Shown one piece after another: positions 24,848 through 33,706 of a stretch of 64,000 bases of DNA. The number at the start of each line of letters is the position of its first letter. Position 1 is the stretch's first letter. This stretch comes from Desulfobaccales bacterium (GTDB lineage: Bacteria > Desulfobacterota > Desulfobaccia > Desulfobaccales > 0-14-0-80-60-11). The translations under genes and the position numbers were made by a program. The stretch spans positions 59,206 to 123,205 of the forward strand of contig JBAZPO010000015.1 of NCBI GenBank assembly GCA_041648175.1, read 5' to 3'. The notes beneath the pieces were generated by a model that did no database searches, was not told the DNA's origin, and saw only the letters and a list, made by a program, of their open reading frames with translations.

Positions 24848-25955
24848 GCTATTAGGAATAGAAGAAAAGACCTATACCCTGAACCTGGGGCCGCAGCATC
24901 CCAGCACCCACGGCGTCTTGCGGGTGCTGCTCGAGATGGACGGCGAGTTCATCACCAAGGCGGAGCCGGTCATCGGCTACGGCCACCGCGGCCACGAGCA
25001 CATGGCGGAGAATCGCAATTATGCGCAATTCCTGCCTAACCTGGGGCGCGTCGATTACCTCCACGCCCTGGCCTACAATCAGTGCTACTGCATGGCGGTG
25101 GAGAAACTCCTGGGCCTGGTGGTGCCGGAGCGGGCCGAATTCATCCGGGTGATGACCAACGAACTCAACCGCATCTCATCGCACCTGTTGTGGTTCGGGG
25201 CCTATCTCCTGGACCTGGGGGCCTTCACCCCCATCATGTATTGCTTTGATGACCGGGAACATATCCTGGACCTTCTGGACCGGGTCACCGGCTCACGTCT
25301 GACCTATTGCTACTACCGGTTCGGCGGCGTGCCCACTGATATCGACGACGAATTCGTCGCCGGCTGCCGGGACTTCGTCAAGCGGCTGCGCAGCCGTTGG
25401 TGCGACTATGACAACCTGGTGACCAAAAACGTCATCTTTATCAACCGGGCCAAAGACGTCGGCCTCATCACCAAAGATCAGTGCGTGAAATACGGCCTCA
25501 CCGGCCCCATCCTCCGGGGCAGCGGCATTGCCTACGACATCCGCAAGAGCGAACCGTATTCCGCCTATCCCGAGTTCGATTTTGAGATTCCCACCGGGAC
25601 CCGCGGCGATATCTTTGACCGCTATATGGTGCGCTTGGCCGAGATGGAGCAGAGCTGCCGCATCATCGAGCAGGCTTGCGACAAGCTCCCCAATGGCCCC
25701 ATCATGGCGGAAAAGGTGCCCAAGCGCATCAAGCCAGCGGAGGGCGAGGTCTACCAGGCCGTGGAAACCGCCCGGGGTGAATTCGGTATGTACATTGTCA
25801 GTAAGGGGGACGTCAAACCCTACCGCATCAAGCTCCGGACCCCGTCCTTTGCCAATATGAGCGTCTTTTCGGAGTTAGCCGTGGATACTCTGGTGGCCGA
25901 TCTGGTGGCCATCCTGGGCTCCATTGACGTGGTCATCCCGGAAATTGACCGGTAA
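24840..25955 (+). CDS. nuoD: Complex I subunit D (49 kDa)
   Basis: Forms the quinone pocket with NuoB. 371 residues. N-terminal NLGPQHPSTHGVLR, the GYGHRGHEHMAENR block (cf. the quinone-site His of the family), and the C-terminal IVSKGDVKPYRIKLRTPSFANM. Related to the [NiFe]-hydrogenase large subunit, but without the metal-binding cysteines, as expected of Nuo. Followed by a heptamer array before nuoH instead of the usual tight junction. Confidence 0.97.
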   Translation: MIELLGIEEKTYTLNLGPQHPSTHGVLRVLLEMDGEFITKAEPVIGYGHRGHEHMAENRNYAQFLPNLGRVDYLHALAYNQCYCMAVEKLLGLVVPERAEFIRVMTNELNRISSHLLWFGAYLLDLGAFTPIMYCFDDREHILDLLDRVTGSRLTYCYYRFGGVPTDIDDEFVAGCRDFVKRLRSRWCDYDNLVTKNVIFINRAKDVGLITKDQCVKYGLTGPILRGSGIAYDIRKSEPYSAYPEFDFEIPTGTRGDIFDRYMVRLAEMEQSCRIIEQACDKLPNGPIMAEKVPKRIKPAEGEVYQAVETARGEFGMYIVSKGDVKPYRIKLRTPSFANMSVFSELAVDTLVADLVAILGSIDVVIPEIDR

Positions 25956-25962
25956 AAAAAAT

Positions 25963-26043
<81 letters not shown>

Positions 26044-26063
26044 TTTTTAACCGAGCGCAAACT

Positions 26064-27038
26064 ATGGAACGAGCGGCGCAATTCTTGGGTAGTGCAGAGG
26101 CCCGGTTGATCGTGGGTCTGATCGGGGTCATCACCCTGGTCTCGGTGAACGCCTTGTTTCTCATCTGGGTGGAGCGGAAAGTTTCGGCTCATATGCAGCT
26201 CCGCCCCGGTCCCATGGAAGTGGGTCCCCACGGCGTCCTCCAGTCTCTGGCGGATGCCCTCAAGCTCATGGGTAAGGAGCTTATCACCCCGGAGGAAGTG
26301 GACAAGCCGATCTATTGGCTGGCCCCCATCGTGGTCTTCCTGCCGGTGTTGCTCTCCTTTCTGGTCATTCCCTTTTCTGAAACCATGATCATCCGGGACA
26401 TGAACGTGGGCATCGTTCTGATCCTGGCTTTCTCCACCCTGTCTGTCCTGGCCATTCTCATGGCCGGCTGGTCATCCAACAATAAGTACTCGGTCTTCGG
26501 CGCCATCAGGTCGGTCGCCCAGAACGTGGCCTACGAAATCCCTCTGCTGGTCACCGTCATGAGCATCATCCTCATGGTGGGTTCGTTCAAGCTCTCCGAC
26601 ATCGTTGCGGCCCAGAGCGGCACCTGGTTCATCGTGATGCAGCCCCTGGCCTTTATCCTCTATATCATCTGCGCCACCGCCGAGACCAACCGGGCGCCTT
26701 TCGACCTGCCGGAAGCCGAATCGGAACTGGTGGCCGGCTTCCATACCGAATATAGCGGGATGCGGTTCGCCCTCTTCTTCCTGGCGGAATACACCAACTT
26801 GTTCATCGCCGCGGCCGTAGCCACCGTGCTCTTCCTGGGCGGTTGGCATGGGCCGATTCTTCCCGGCCCGGTTTGGTTCCTGATCAAGGTCTATGCCCTG
26901 GTCTTCATGTTCATGTGGTTCCGCTGGACCTTTCCCCGGGTGCGGTTCGACCAGTTGATCACCTTCGCCTGGAAGATTTTGATTCCTCTGGCCTTTGTCA
27001 ATCTACTCATAACCGCCTTTGTACTAAAACTCAGATGA
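26064..27038 (+). CDS. nuoH: Complex I subunit H (membrane)
   Basis: Membrane subunit carrying part of the quinone channel and the E-channel. 324 residues, ~8 helices. Signature RKVSAHMQLRPGPMEVGPHGVLQSLADALKLM (~38-70) and the ETNRAPFDLPEAESELVAGFHTEYSGM block (~208-235) are both intact. Located after nuoD as in operons that lack nuoEFG. Confidence 0.97.
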   Translation: MERAAQFLGSAEARLIVGLIGVITLVSVNALFLIWVERKVSAHMQLRPGPMEVGPHGVLQSLADALKLMGKELITPEEVDKPIYWLAPIVVFLPVLLSFLVIPFSETMIIRDMNVGIVLILAFSTLSVLAILMAGWSSNNKYSVFGAIRSVAQNVAYEIPLLVTVMSIILMVGSFKLSDIVAAQSGTWFIVMQPLAFILYIICATAETNRAPFDLPEAESELVAGFHTEYSGMRFALFFLAEYTNLFIAAAVATVLFLGGWHGPILPGPVWFLIKVYALVFMFMWFRWTFPRVRFDQLITFAWKILIPLAFVNLLITAFVLKLR

Positions 27039-27054
27039 GGCGGGCTTGCCTTTA

Positions 27055-27092
27055 TTTCCCTCGCCCCCTGAGGGAAAAGGTCAGTGAGGGGT
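27055..27092. repeat. CCCTC...GAGGG type intergenic repeat
   Basis: A CCCTC-GCCCC-TGAGGGAAAAGG...GTGAGGGG motif in the nuoH-nuoI gap. A second copy of the same style lies after nuoN at 33476-33513. This stem-plus-TGAGGGG design is widely dispersed in bacterial intergenic DNA; the copy here lies inside an operon. Confidence 0.5.
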
Positions 27093-27148
27093 GCATAAGA
27101 ACAAACTTTGGCAACCAGTCTAGCTGCCGGAATAAAGGTTACTAAGCG

Positions 27149-27754
27149 ATGATGAGTTACTTCAAAGAAATTGCGGTGGGTTTTTGGAGTCTGCTGGCGG
27201 GCATGGCGGTCACCATCCGCTATTTTGTCAAACCCATCGTCACCGTCCAGTATCCGAGGGCAAAGATCCAGATGTCCCCGAATTACCGGGGCTATCCCCA
27301 GTTTATCCTCGACCCCGAGACCCAGACGCATCGGTGCATCGCCTGCGAAATGTGCTCCCGTATCTGCCCGTCCCAGTTGATCACAGTGGAAGGGACCAAG
27401 TTTCCGGGTGAGAAGCAGAAGCGGGCCACCAAATACATCCACGAGCATCAGTATTGCAGTCTCTGCGGTCTCTGCGTCGAAGTCTGCCCCACCACGGCCC
27501 TGGAGTTCTCTAAGGTCTATCGTTTGGCGGGCTACCAGCGGGAAGACTGTGTCATCGACCATCTGACCTTGCTGCAAAAGCGGCAAAAGGCCGCCGGGGT
27601 GGCCGTGACGCCGGTTCCCACGGCTGCGGACATTGAGGCGGCGGTGGCGGCTGAGGCTCTCGCCAAGGAAGCCAAAGAAAAAGAAGCCAAGGCCAAAGCC
27701 GAGGCTAAGGCAAAAGAGGCCTCCGCCAAAGCGGAAAAGGAGGTCAAAGAATGA
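27149..27754 (+). CDS. nuoI: Complex I subunit I (two 4Fe-4S clusters) with Ala/Lys tail
   Basis: Peripheral ferredoxin-like subunit carrying clusters N6a/N6b. 201 residues. Two CxxCxxCxxxCP motifs: CIACEMCSRICP (~66-77) and CSLCGLCVEVCP (~107-118). The core ends near 150; the last ~45 residues are almost only Ala, Lys and Glu (EALAKEAKEKEAKAK...), a low-complexity extension not in typical NuoI. Overlaps nuoJ by 4 bp. Confidence 0.96.
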   Translation: MMSYFKEIAVGFWSLLAGMAVTIRYFVKPIVTVQYPRAKIQMSPNYRGYPQFILDPETQTHRCIACEMCSRICPSQLITVEGTKFPGEKQKRATKYIHEHQYCSLCGLCVEVCPTTALEFSKVYRLAGYQREDCVIDHLTLLQKRQKAAGVAVTPVPTAADIEAAVAAEALAKEAKEKEAKAKAEAKAKEASAKAEKEVKE

Positions 27755-28284
27755 GCTTCTTAAGCGCTTTGATCACGCCCCAGACTGCGGCCACCGCGGC
27801 CTTTGTGATGGTGATCGGTGTCACCATCCTGGGCGCCCTCATTGCAGTGGGAGCCAGGAACATCTTCCACAATGTCCTGGGCCTGTGCCTGTCACTCTTC
27901 GGTGTGTCCGGTATCTTCCTGTTTCTCAACAGTCCCTTTGTGGCGCTGATGGAAATCCTCATCTATGTGGGGGCTATCTGCATCGCCATCTGTTTCGCCA
28001 TCATGCTCTCCGAGCCCCTGTATCTGCCCGGTCCGCCCCGGAACAAGATCAAAGTTCTGGGCGCCGCGGTGGGCGCGGGCGCGGTCTTCGTCTTCCTGGG
28101 CCTGTTATTGAAAAAAACCACCTGGACCGCGGCTGCCGAACGCAGCAACGACTGGTCCGTCACCACCATCGGTCATTACCTGCTTACCAATTACGCCTTA
28201 ATCTTTGAATTAGTCTCCCTGCTGCTGCTGGTGGCCATGCTGGGCGCCATCGTCACAGCCCGGGGCGGCCGCGGTAAACCTTAA
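27751..28284 (+). CDS. nuoJ: Complex I subunit J (membrane)
   Basis: Membrane subunit, 177 residues, five predicted helices. The broken TM3 region ALMEILIYVGAICIAICFAIML is the family hallmark and takes part in the conformational coupling of the pump. ATG overlaps the nuoI stop (ATGA). nuoK begins 14 bp after its stop. Confidence 0.95.
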   Translation: MSFLSALITPQTAATAAFVMVIGVTILGALIAVGARNIFHNVLGLCLSLFGVSGIFLFLNSPFVALMEILIYVGAICIAICFAIMLSEPLYLPGPPRNKIKVLGAAVGAGAVFVFLGLLLKKTTWTAAAERSNDWSVTTIGHYLLTNYALIFELVSLLLLVAMLGAIVTARGGRGKP

Positions 28285-28298
28285 CTCGAGGGTTTGAG

Positions 28299-28616
28299 AT
28301 GCTGCTGTTTAATCAATTGCAGACTTACCTCTATCTGGCCCTGGTGCTTTTTGCCATCGGTCTCTACGGTGTTCTGGCCAGGCGTTCGTTGATCGCCATC
28401 CTCATCTCCGTGGAGCTGATCTTAAACGCCGCCAGCATCAATTTCATGGCCTTCAACCGCTTCCTGGCGCCCCACCCCGCCGTGGGACAGGTCATCACCC
28501 TGTTCATCATGGCCGTGGCCGCCGCCGAAGCGGCCATCGCCTTGAGCATCATCGTGGCCGTGTACCGGAAGTTGAAAACCATCAACGTTGAACAAGCCAC
28601 CGAGCTTAGGGGTTGA
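28299..28616 (+). CDS. nuoK: Complex I subunit K (membrane)
   Basis: 105 residues, three helices with the conserved membrane glutamates in ISVELILNAASINF (TM2) and VAAAEAAIALSIIV (TM3). These belong to the central hydrophilic axis of the proton path. Ends next to the nuoL start. Confidence 0.96.
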   Translation: MLLFNQLQTYLYLALVLFAIGLYGVLARRSLIAILISVELILNAASINFMAFNRFLAPHPAVGQVITLFIMAVAAAEAAIALSIIVAVYRKLKTINVEQATELRG

Positions 28617-28618
28617 TT

Positions 28619-30550
28619 ATGTGCTCGTGGGATCCGATTCTTCTGGGTTGTTTCCTGACGGTGCTGTTGCCGTTGTCGGCCTTTGCCCTGATCATGATCT
28701 TTACCCGGGATAATGCCAAGCTGTCGCTGGCCATCTCCTTGATCGCCAGCACCATCCCCGTGATCATCGCCTGGACCTTTTTCTTCAAGCTGGGGGGGCA
28801 CGCACCCATCGTCTATAACTTCGACTGGCTGGTTTCCGACATCGTCAAGGTGCCTTTCGGGTTCTTGCTTGACCCCACCAGCCTGGTGATGTTCGTGATC
28901 GTGGCCACCATCAGTTGGCTGGTGCAGATCTACTCCATCGGCTACATGAACGGCGACCCGGGCTTCGGGCGGTTTTACGCCGACCTGTCCCTCTTCGCCC
29001 TGGCCATGCTTACCCTGGTGATTTCAAGCGGCCTGTTGCAGTTGTACATCGCCTGGGAACTGGTGGGTCTGGCCTCATATCTCCTCATCGGCTTCTGGTA
29101 CGAAAAATTCTCCGCCTCGGAAGCCGGCAAGAAGGCCTTTGTGGTTACCCGCTTCGGGGACATCGGCTTTTTCATGGGCCTGGTCTTCCTCACCCTTTTC
29201 TATGGCAGCCTGGATATCGCCACGGTGAATGCCGCGGCGGTGGCCCAGAAGATGCCGCCCTGGCTCCTCACCACCTCCGGCCTGCTGATCTTCTGCGGCA
29301 TCATGGGAAAAAGCGCCCAGTTCCCGCTGCACGTCTGGCTGCCTGACGCCATGGAAGGTCCCACCCCGGTTTCCGCCTTGCTGCACTCCGCTACCATGGT
29401 GGCCGCGGGCGTCTACCTCCTGACCAGGATCTTCCCGTTCTTTGCGGCCTCCGCCACCACCATGACCGTGATCCTGGCCATCTCCACTCTGACCCTGCTC
29501 CTGTCATCCACCATCGCCTTGGTGGCGACCGACATCAAGCAGGTCTGGGCCTATTCCACCATCAGTCAGCTTGGCTTCATGGCCATGGGGCTTGCGGCCG
29601 CGGCTTTGGCCTCCGGCACCCTGTTCGCCGGCTACTATCACCTGACCACGCATGCGGCTTTTAAGGCCCTCCTGTTCTTGTGCTCCGGTGTTTTCATCCA
29701 CCATTTCGGCACCAACGACTTCTTTACCATGGCCACCAACGGCGGACGCAAGCTCTATATACCCATGGCCTGCATCACCATTGCCGCGCTGGCCCTGGCC
29801 GGAATCTTCCCCTTTGCCGGCTTCTTCAGTAAAGAGGCCATCTTGGGGACCCTGGGGGCGCTGGACAACAAGCTCTGGCTCGTCCTGGGCCTCTTCGGGG
29901 CCTTCCTGACCGCGTACTACTCCTTCCGGGTGATCTTCGTTATGCTCTTTCCCAAGTCACCCCAGGCCTATAGCCAGGTCCCCGGCCATATCGTCCATGT
30001 AGAAGACGAGGCCCATGGCGGCCATGGACACGGCCACGATGAATCCCACGGCGTTCCCTGGGTCATGGTCTTCCCCCTTTTGGTGCTCGCCTTCTTCACC
30101 CTGATCCTGGGCTTCTGCCATGACTACTTGCAGAAGCTGCTCTTAGGCGAAGTGCATCATCACGCCATGGATTACTTCCTCCTGGTGGCCGCGGTGGGCT
30201 GCGCCGTCAGCGGCATCGCGATGGCCTGGGTCGATTGGGGTATGAAAGACGCCAAGTGTGTGGGCTTTATCAGCAAAATGCCGGCCCTGCAAACCTTCTT
30301 CATTGAAAAGTGGTATATGGACCACTTCTGGCGCTGGTTCTTGAACCGCATCATTTATGGCACCTTTTCCAAGATATTCACTTACAACGACCGGCGGGTA
30401 GTTGACGGCGGCGTGGACGCGGTGGCTTTCTCCACGGTGGGCAGCGGCCGGATTCTGTCCTTCATTCAAACCGCGTTCTTACAATACAACCTGCTGTTTA
30501 TGGTACTGGTCCTGGCTGGCGTCGGGATCTATCTCATGATGGGCCGCTGA
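28619..30550 (+). CDS. nuoL: Complex I subunit L (antiporter-like)
   Basis: Largest antiporter-like, proton-pumping subunit with the lateral helix at its C-terminus. ~643 residues. Landmark motifs: WELVGLASYLLIGFWYEK (TM5 Glu), KSAQFPLHVWLPDAMEGPTPVSALLHSATMVAAGVYL, and KALLFLCSGVFIHH (the pump Lys region). A His-rich stretch (HGGHGHGHDESHG, ~465-478) sits in a loop before the last helices and might bind metal. ATG at 28619 is preferred to the TTG at 28613 that overlaps nuoK. Confidence 0.95.
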   Translation: MCSWDPILLGCFLTVLLPLSAFALIMIFTRDNAKLSLAISLIASTIPVIIAWTFFFKLGGHAPIVYNFDWLVSDIVKVPFGFLLDPTSLVMFVIVATISWLVQIYSIGYMNGDPGFGRFYADLSLFALAMLTLVISSGLLQLYIAWELVGLASYLLIGFWYEKFSASEAGKKAFVVTRFGDIGFFMGLVFLTLFYGSLDIATVNAAAVAQKMPPWLLTTSGLLIFCGIMGKSAQFPLHVWLPDAMEGPTPVSALLHSATMVAAGVYLLTRIFPFFAASATTMTVILAISTLTLLLSSTIALVATDIKQVWAYSTISQLGFMAMGLAAAALASGTLFAGYYHLTTHAAFKALLFLCSGVFIHHFGTNDFFTMATNGGRKLYIPMACITIAALALAGIFPFAGFFSKEAILGTLGALDNKLWLVLGLFGAFLTAYYSFRVIFVMLFPKSPQAYSQVPGHIVHVEDEAHGGHGHGHDESHGVPWVMVFPLLVLAFFTLILGFCHDYLQKLLLGEVHHHAMDYFLLVAAVGCAVSGIAMAWVDWGMKDAKCVGFISKMPALQTFFIEKWYMDHFWRWFLNRIIYGTFSKIFTYNDRRVVDGGVDAVAFSTVGSGRILSFIQTAFLQYNLLFMVLVLAGVGIYLMMGR

Positions 30551-30551
30551 T

Positions 30552-32024
30552 ATGACCGAACATGCTGCTTCCTTCCCGTATCTGAGCTGTATGCTCCTGT
30601 CCCCCTTTGTGGGCCTGCTCATCCTTCTGTGCCTGAAAAACGAGCAGAAGTTCCTCATCCGGGCAGTGTCCGTGGTGGCGGGGGGTATTTCCCTGGCCCT
30701 GGCCATCTTCATCTTTGTCGCCTATGACAAGACCTTAGGCGGCCTCCAGTTCGTCGAGAAGTACGAGTGGGTCAAAACCTTCGGCATCACCTACTTCGTG
30801 GGCGTCGAAGGCTTGAATGCCCCGATGCTCCTCCTCACCGGGATCGTCATCTTCACCGGCTGTCTCACCATGTGGGAACTGGAGAACCGCCCCAAAGAAT
30901 ACTTCATCTGGATGATGGCGCTGGTGACCGGGGTCTTCGGCGTGTTCATGTCTTATGACCTGTTCTTCTTCTTCCTGTTCTATGAGATCGCCGTGGTGCC
31001 CATGTACATCCTCATCCTGGTCTGGGGCTCCACCCGCAAAGAATACGCCGCCATGAAGCTGACCTTGTACCTCATGGCCGGCAGTGGTCTCATTATCCCC
31101 GGCATCCTGCTGCTCTACGCCAGTTCCGGGCTCAACACCTTCAACATGCTTCTGCTGCACCAGGCCCACTTCACCCCCTGGGTCCAAAAGGTCGCCTTCA
31201 TCCTCCTGTTCTTCGGGTTCGGGGTCCTGGCGGCAGTCTGGCCGCTCCACACATGGTCGCCCGTTGGCCACGTGGCTGCGCCCACCTCGGTATCCATGCT
31301 CCATGCGGGCGTGTTGATGAAACTGGGCTCCTTTGCCATCCTCCGAGTAGCCATGTTTCTGCTGCCCGCGGGCTTCCAATACTGGGCCAACCTCATGATG
31401 CTTTTGGCCACTGCCGGCATCGTCTACGGCGTCTTCGTGGGCCTGGCCCAAACCGATCTTAAATACGTCATCGGTTATTCTTCAGTCTCCCACATGGGCA
31501 TCGTCTGCCTGGGATTGGCCACCGGCACGGTGGACGGTCTCAACGGCTCGGTCTTCCAGATGTTCGCCCACGGCATCATGACGGCCCTTTTCTTCTCCTC
31601 GGTGGGCTACATTTATGATCGCACCCACACCCGGGATATTCATCAACTGGGGGGCTTCTCCAAGATCATGCCCGTGGCTTCGGCCTTCTTCATCACCGCG
31701 GCCCTGTGTGGCGCCGGTGTGCCGGGAATGGCCAGTTTCTGGGCCGAGCTGCTGGTCTTCATCGCCACCGTCAAGGTCTTCCCCATCGCGGGCCTGCTCG
31801 CCATCGCCGCTCTGGTGGTGGGCGCCCTGTTCGCGCTTCGGGTAGTCCAGAGCACCTTCTTTAACGAACCAAATCCGAAATTCGTGCACTTTGAAGACGT
31901 CAGTCCCTTCCTGGCGCTGCCCCGGATGATCCTCATCGGCACCCTGCTCCTTTTCGGGTTCTTCCCGCAGCTGATGGTAAGCATGATTAAATCCTCGGTC
32001 ATACCGTTTCTCCAGGGAATGTAA
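30552..32024 (+). CDS. nuoM: Complex I subunit M (antiporter-like)
   Basis: 490 residues, ~14 helices. Motifs: FFFFLFYEIAVVPMYILI (TM5 Glu), FGVLAAVWPLHTWSPVGHVAAPTSVSMLHAGVLMKLGS, YVIGYSSVSHMGIVCLG. Starts 1 bp after the nuoL stop and ends 2 bp before nuoN. Confidence 0.96.
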   Translation: MTEHAASFPYLSCMLLSPFVGLLILLCLKNEQKFLIRAVSVVAGGISLALAIFIFVAYDKTLGGLQFVEKYEWVKTFGITYFVGVEGLNAPMLLLTGIVIFTGCLTMWELENRPKEYFIWMMALVTGVFGVFMSYDLFFFFLFYEIAVVPMYILILVWGSTRKEYAAMKLTLYLMAGSGLIIPGILLLYASSGLNTFNMLLLHQAHFTPWVQKVAFILLFFGFGVLAAVWPLHTWSPVGHVAAPTSVSMLHAGVLMKLGSFAILRVAMFLLPAGFQYWANLMMLLATAGIVYGVFVGLAQTDLKYVIGYSSVSHMGIVCLGLATGTVDGLNGSVFQMFAHGIMTALFFSSVGYIYDRTHTRDIHQLGGFSKIMPVASAFFITAALCGAGVPGMASFWAELLVFIATVKVFPIAGLLAIAALVVGALFALRVVQSTFFNEPNPKFVHFEDVSPFLALPRMILIGTLLLFGFFPQLMVSMIKSSVIPFLQGM

Positions 32025-32026
32025 CC

Positions 32027-33442
32027 ATGAACATGATGCTTTTCGGACCGGAACTCTATTATCTGGGCATGGCCCTGGTGTTCTTTTGCCTCACTTTGAG
32101 GCGCCAGGTGCAGGTGCAGTTGGACTACCAGATCGCCTTGGCCTTGTCAGGCATCGGCGTTGTGGTGACCGGCTACTGCCTGTTCCAACAAGGCGACCTG
32201 TTCTTCAAGGCCTACCGGGTGGACCTATTCAGCCAGATCTTCAAGTTCGCCCTGGCCCTGGGTCTCTTTTTGGTCTTGACCATCTCCCACAACCTGGCCC
32301 AGATCGAGGAACGCTACCAGGCGGAATTCTACCTCTTTCTCACTACCACCACCATCGGCATGATGATGCTGGTGTCGTCGGTTGAACTCCTCACCATCTA
32401 TGTGGCCCTGGAGCTTTCCTCCTATTCCCTGTACATTCTGGTGCCGCTCAGGCGGGGTGACGGGATTGATGTCGAAGCGGGCATCAAGTATCTCTTCATC
32501 GGCGCGGTGTCTTCGGGCTTCATGCTCTTCGGCTTGAGCTACATCTTCGGCGCCACGGGCTCTACTTATCTCGTCGATATCCTGCCCAAGATGACCCAAC
32601 TGATGCACAGCCCCATCGGCATCATCGGGCTGCTCCTGGCCATGGCGGGCTTCTTCTTCAAGCTCTCCGTGTTCCCGTTCCACTTCTGGGCTCCGGACGT
32701 CTACCAGGGTGCGGCTAATCAAGTCGTGACGTTCATCGCCACCGCCTCCAAAGCCGCCGCAGTGGCCCTGTTGCTGCGCCTGGCGGTTCTCGGCACGGCC
32801 GCCGGCTATAACTTCACCGTCGCCCTGGTCATCCTCTCCGTCCTCTCCATGACCCTGGGCAACCTGGTGGCCATCGTCCAGAAAGACTTCAAGCGTATGT
32901 TGGCCTACTCCTCCATCGCCCATGGCGGGGTCTTCCTGATTGGCGTCCTCACCATCACCGAGGCGGGCTACATCGGCGCGATCTATTATGCCCTGGCCTA
33001 CTTGGTGATGAACTTCACCGTGTTCATGGTGCTCTCGGAAGTAGCCACCGACGGCCGGGATCTGAAAATCGCCGAACTGGCCGGACTCTACCGCCGCAGC
33101 CCTGTGCTTTCCATGAGCCTGATTTTGGGGATCTTTGCCCTGGCGGGCGTGCCGCCGTCCATCGGTTTTACCGGCAAACTGCTCATCTTCACTTCAGCCA
33201 TGAACTCCGGCTATTTCTGGCTGGTGTTGATCGCCGCGGTTAACGGAACGATATCCCTTTATTACTATTTGAAAGTGATCTACGCCGCCTATTATATCGA
33301 TGATCCGGGCCTGCCGGTTATCCAGCTGGCCCTGCCCATGAAGGTGCTCAACTATGCCCTGGCGGCCATCATCATCGGCTTCGGCTTCTTCCCGGACCGC
33401 ATCGTGGAACTGGCCAAGGCCGCCGCCAAAATGGTCTTGTAA
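32027..33442 (+). CDS. nuoN: Complex I subunit N (antiporter-like)
   Basis: 471 residues; last gene of the operon. Motifs: YVALELSSYSLYILV, GFFFKLSVFPFHFWAPDVYQGAANQVV, FKRMLAYSSIAHGGVFLIG. No nuoE, nuoF or nuoG anywhere in the window: the complex has no NADH-oxidising module here and may accept electrons from ferredoxin or another donor, or borrow EFG from elsewhere in the genome. Confidence 0.96.
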   Translation: MNMMLFGPELYYLGMALVFFCLTLRRQVQVQLDYQIALALSGIGVVVTGYCLFQQGDLFFKAYRVDLFSQIFKFALALGLFLVLTISHNLAQIEERYQAEFYLFLTTTTIGMMMLVSSVELLTIYVALELSSYSLYILVPLRRGDGIDVEAGIKYLFIGAVSSGFMLFGLSYIFGATGSTYLVDILPKMTQLMHSPIGIIGLLLAMAGFFFKLSVFPFHFWAPDVYQGAANQVVTFIATASKAAAVALLLRLAVLGTAAGYNFTVALVILSVLSMTLGNLVAIVQKDFKRMLAYSSIAHGGVFLIGVLTITEAGYIGAIYYALAYLVMNFTVFMVLSEVATDGRDLKIAELAGLYRRSPVLSMSLILGIFALAGVPPSIGFTGKLLIFTSAMNSGYFWLVLIAAVNGTISLYYYLKVIYAAYYIDDPGLPVIQLALPMKVLNYALAAIIIGFGFFPDRIVELAKAAAKMVL

Positions 33443-33475
33443 GTTATAGCGATTGCCAAAAGCTCTTTCCTTCTT

Positions 33476-33513
33476 TCCCTTCTCCCCTTGTGGGAGAGGG
33501 TTAGGGTGAGGGG
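33476..33513. repeat. CCCTTCTCCCC...GAGGGTTAGGGTGAGGGG intergenic repeat
   Basis: Copy of the stem-plus-GGTGAGGGG repeat after nuoN; its partner is at 27055-27092. CTCCC-CTTGT-GGGAG forms the hairpin core. Confidence 0.55.
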
Positions 33514-33527
33514 TCCCAATAAAGCCA

Positions 33528-33562
33528 AAAACCGCCTTCTATCCGGAAAGGCGGTTTTTTTT
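33528..33562 (+). terminator. Rho-independent terminator of the nuo operon
   Basis: Perfect 11-bp stem AAAACCGCCTT (33528-33538) / AAGGCGGTTTT (33548-33558), 9-nt loop, and a run of eight T that starts inside the stem. It also has an A-tract 5' side, so it could act on both strands, but the sigma-54 gene ends 145 bp away. Confidence 0.92.
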
Positions 33563-33663
33563 GGTCTGTGCACCACAGAAAATGAGCTTAACTCATGTGC
33601 CCTTTCAAGCGTGCCACCTCCAGATATTTAACTTATTGATGCCATTATAATTATTGCTACAAA

Positions 33664-33696
33664 ACTGGCTACTGACCACTGGCCACTGATAACTGA
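33664..33696. repeat. Heptamer tandem repeat, unit ACTGRCC
   Basis: ACTGGCT ACTGACC ACTGGCC ACTGATA ACTGA: four 7-bp units plus five bases, directly after the stop of the sigma-54 activator gene. Confidence 0.85.
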
Positions 33697-33706
33697 ATCA
33701 CCTCCC

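Noticed and set aside
27055..33513. CCCTC...GTGAGGGG repeats as terminators of nuo
   Set aside because: They lack a T-tract, one lies inside the operon, and a much better terminator is at 33528-33562.
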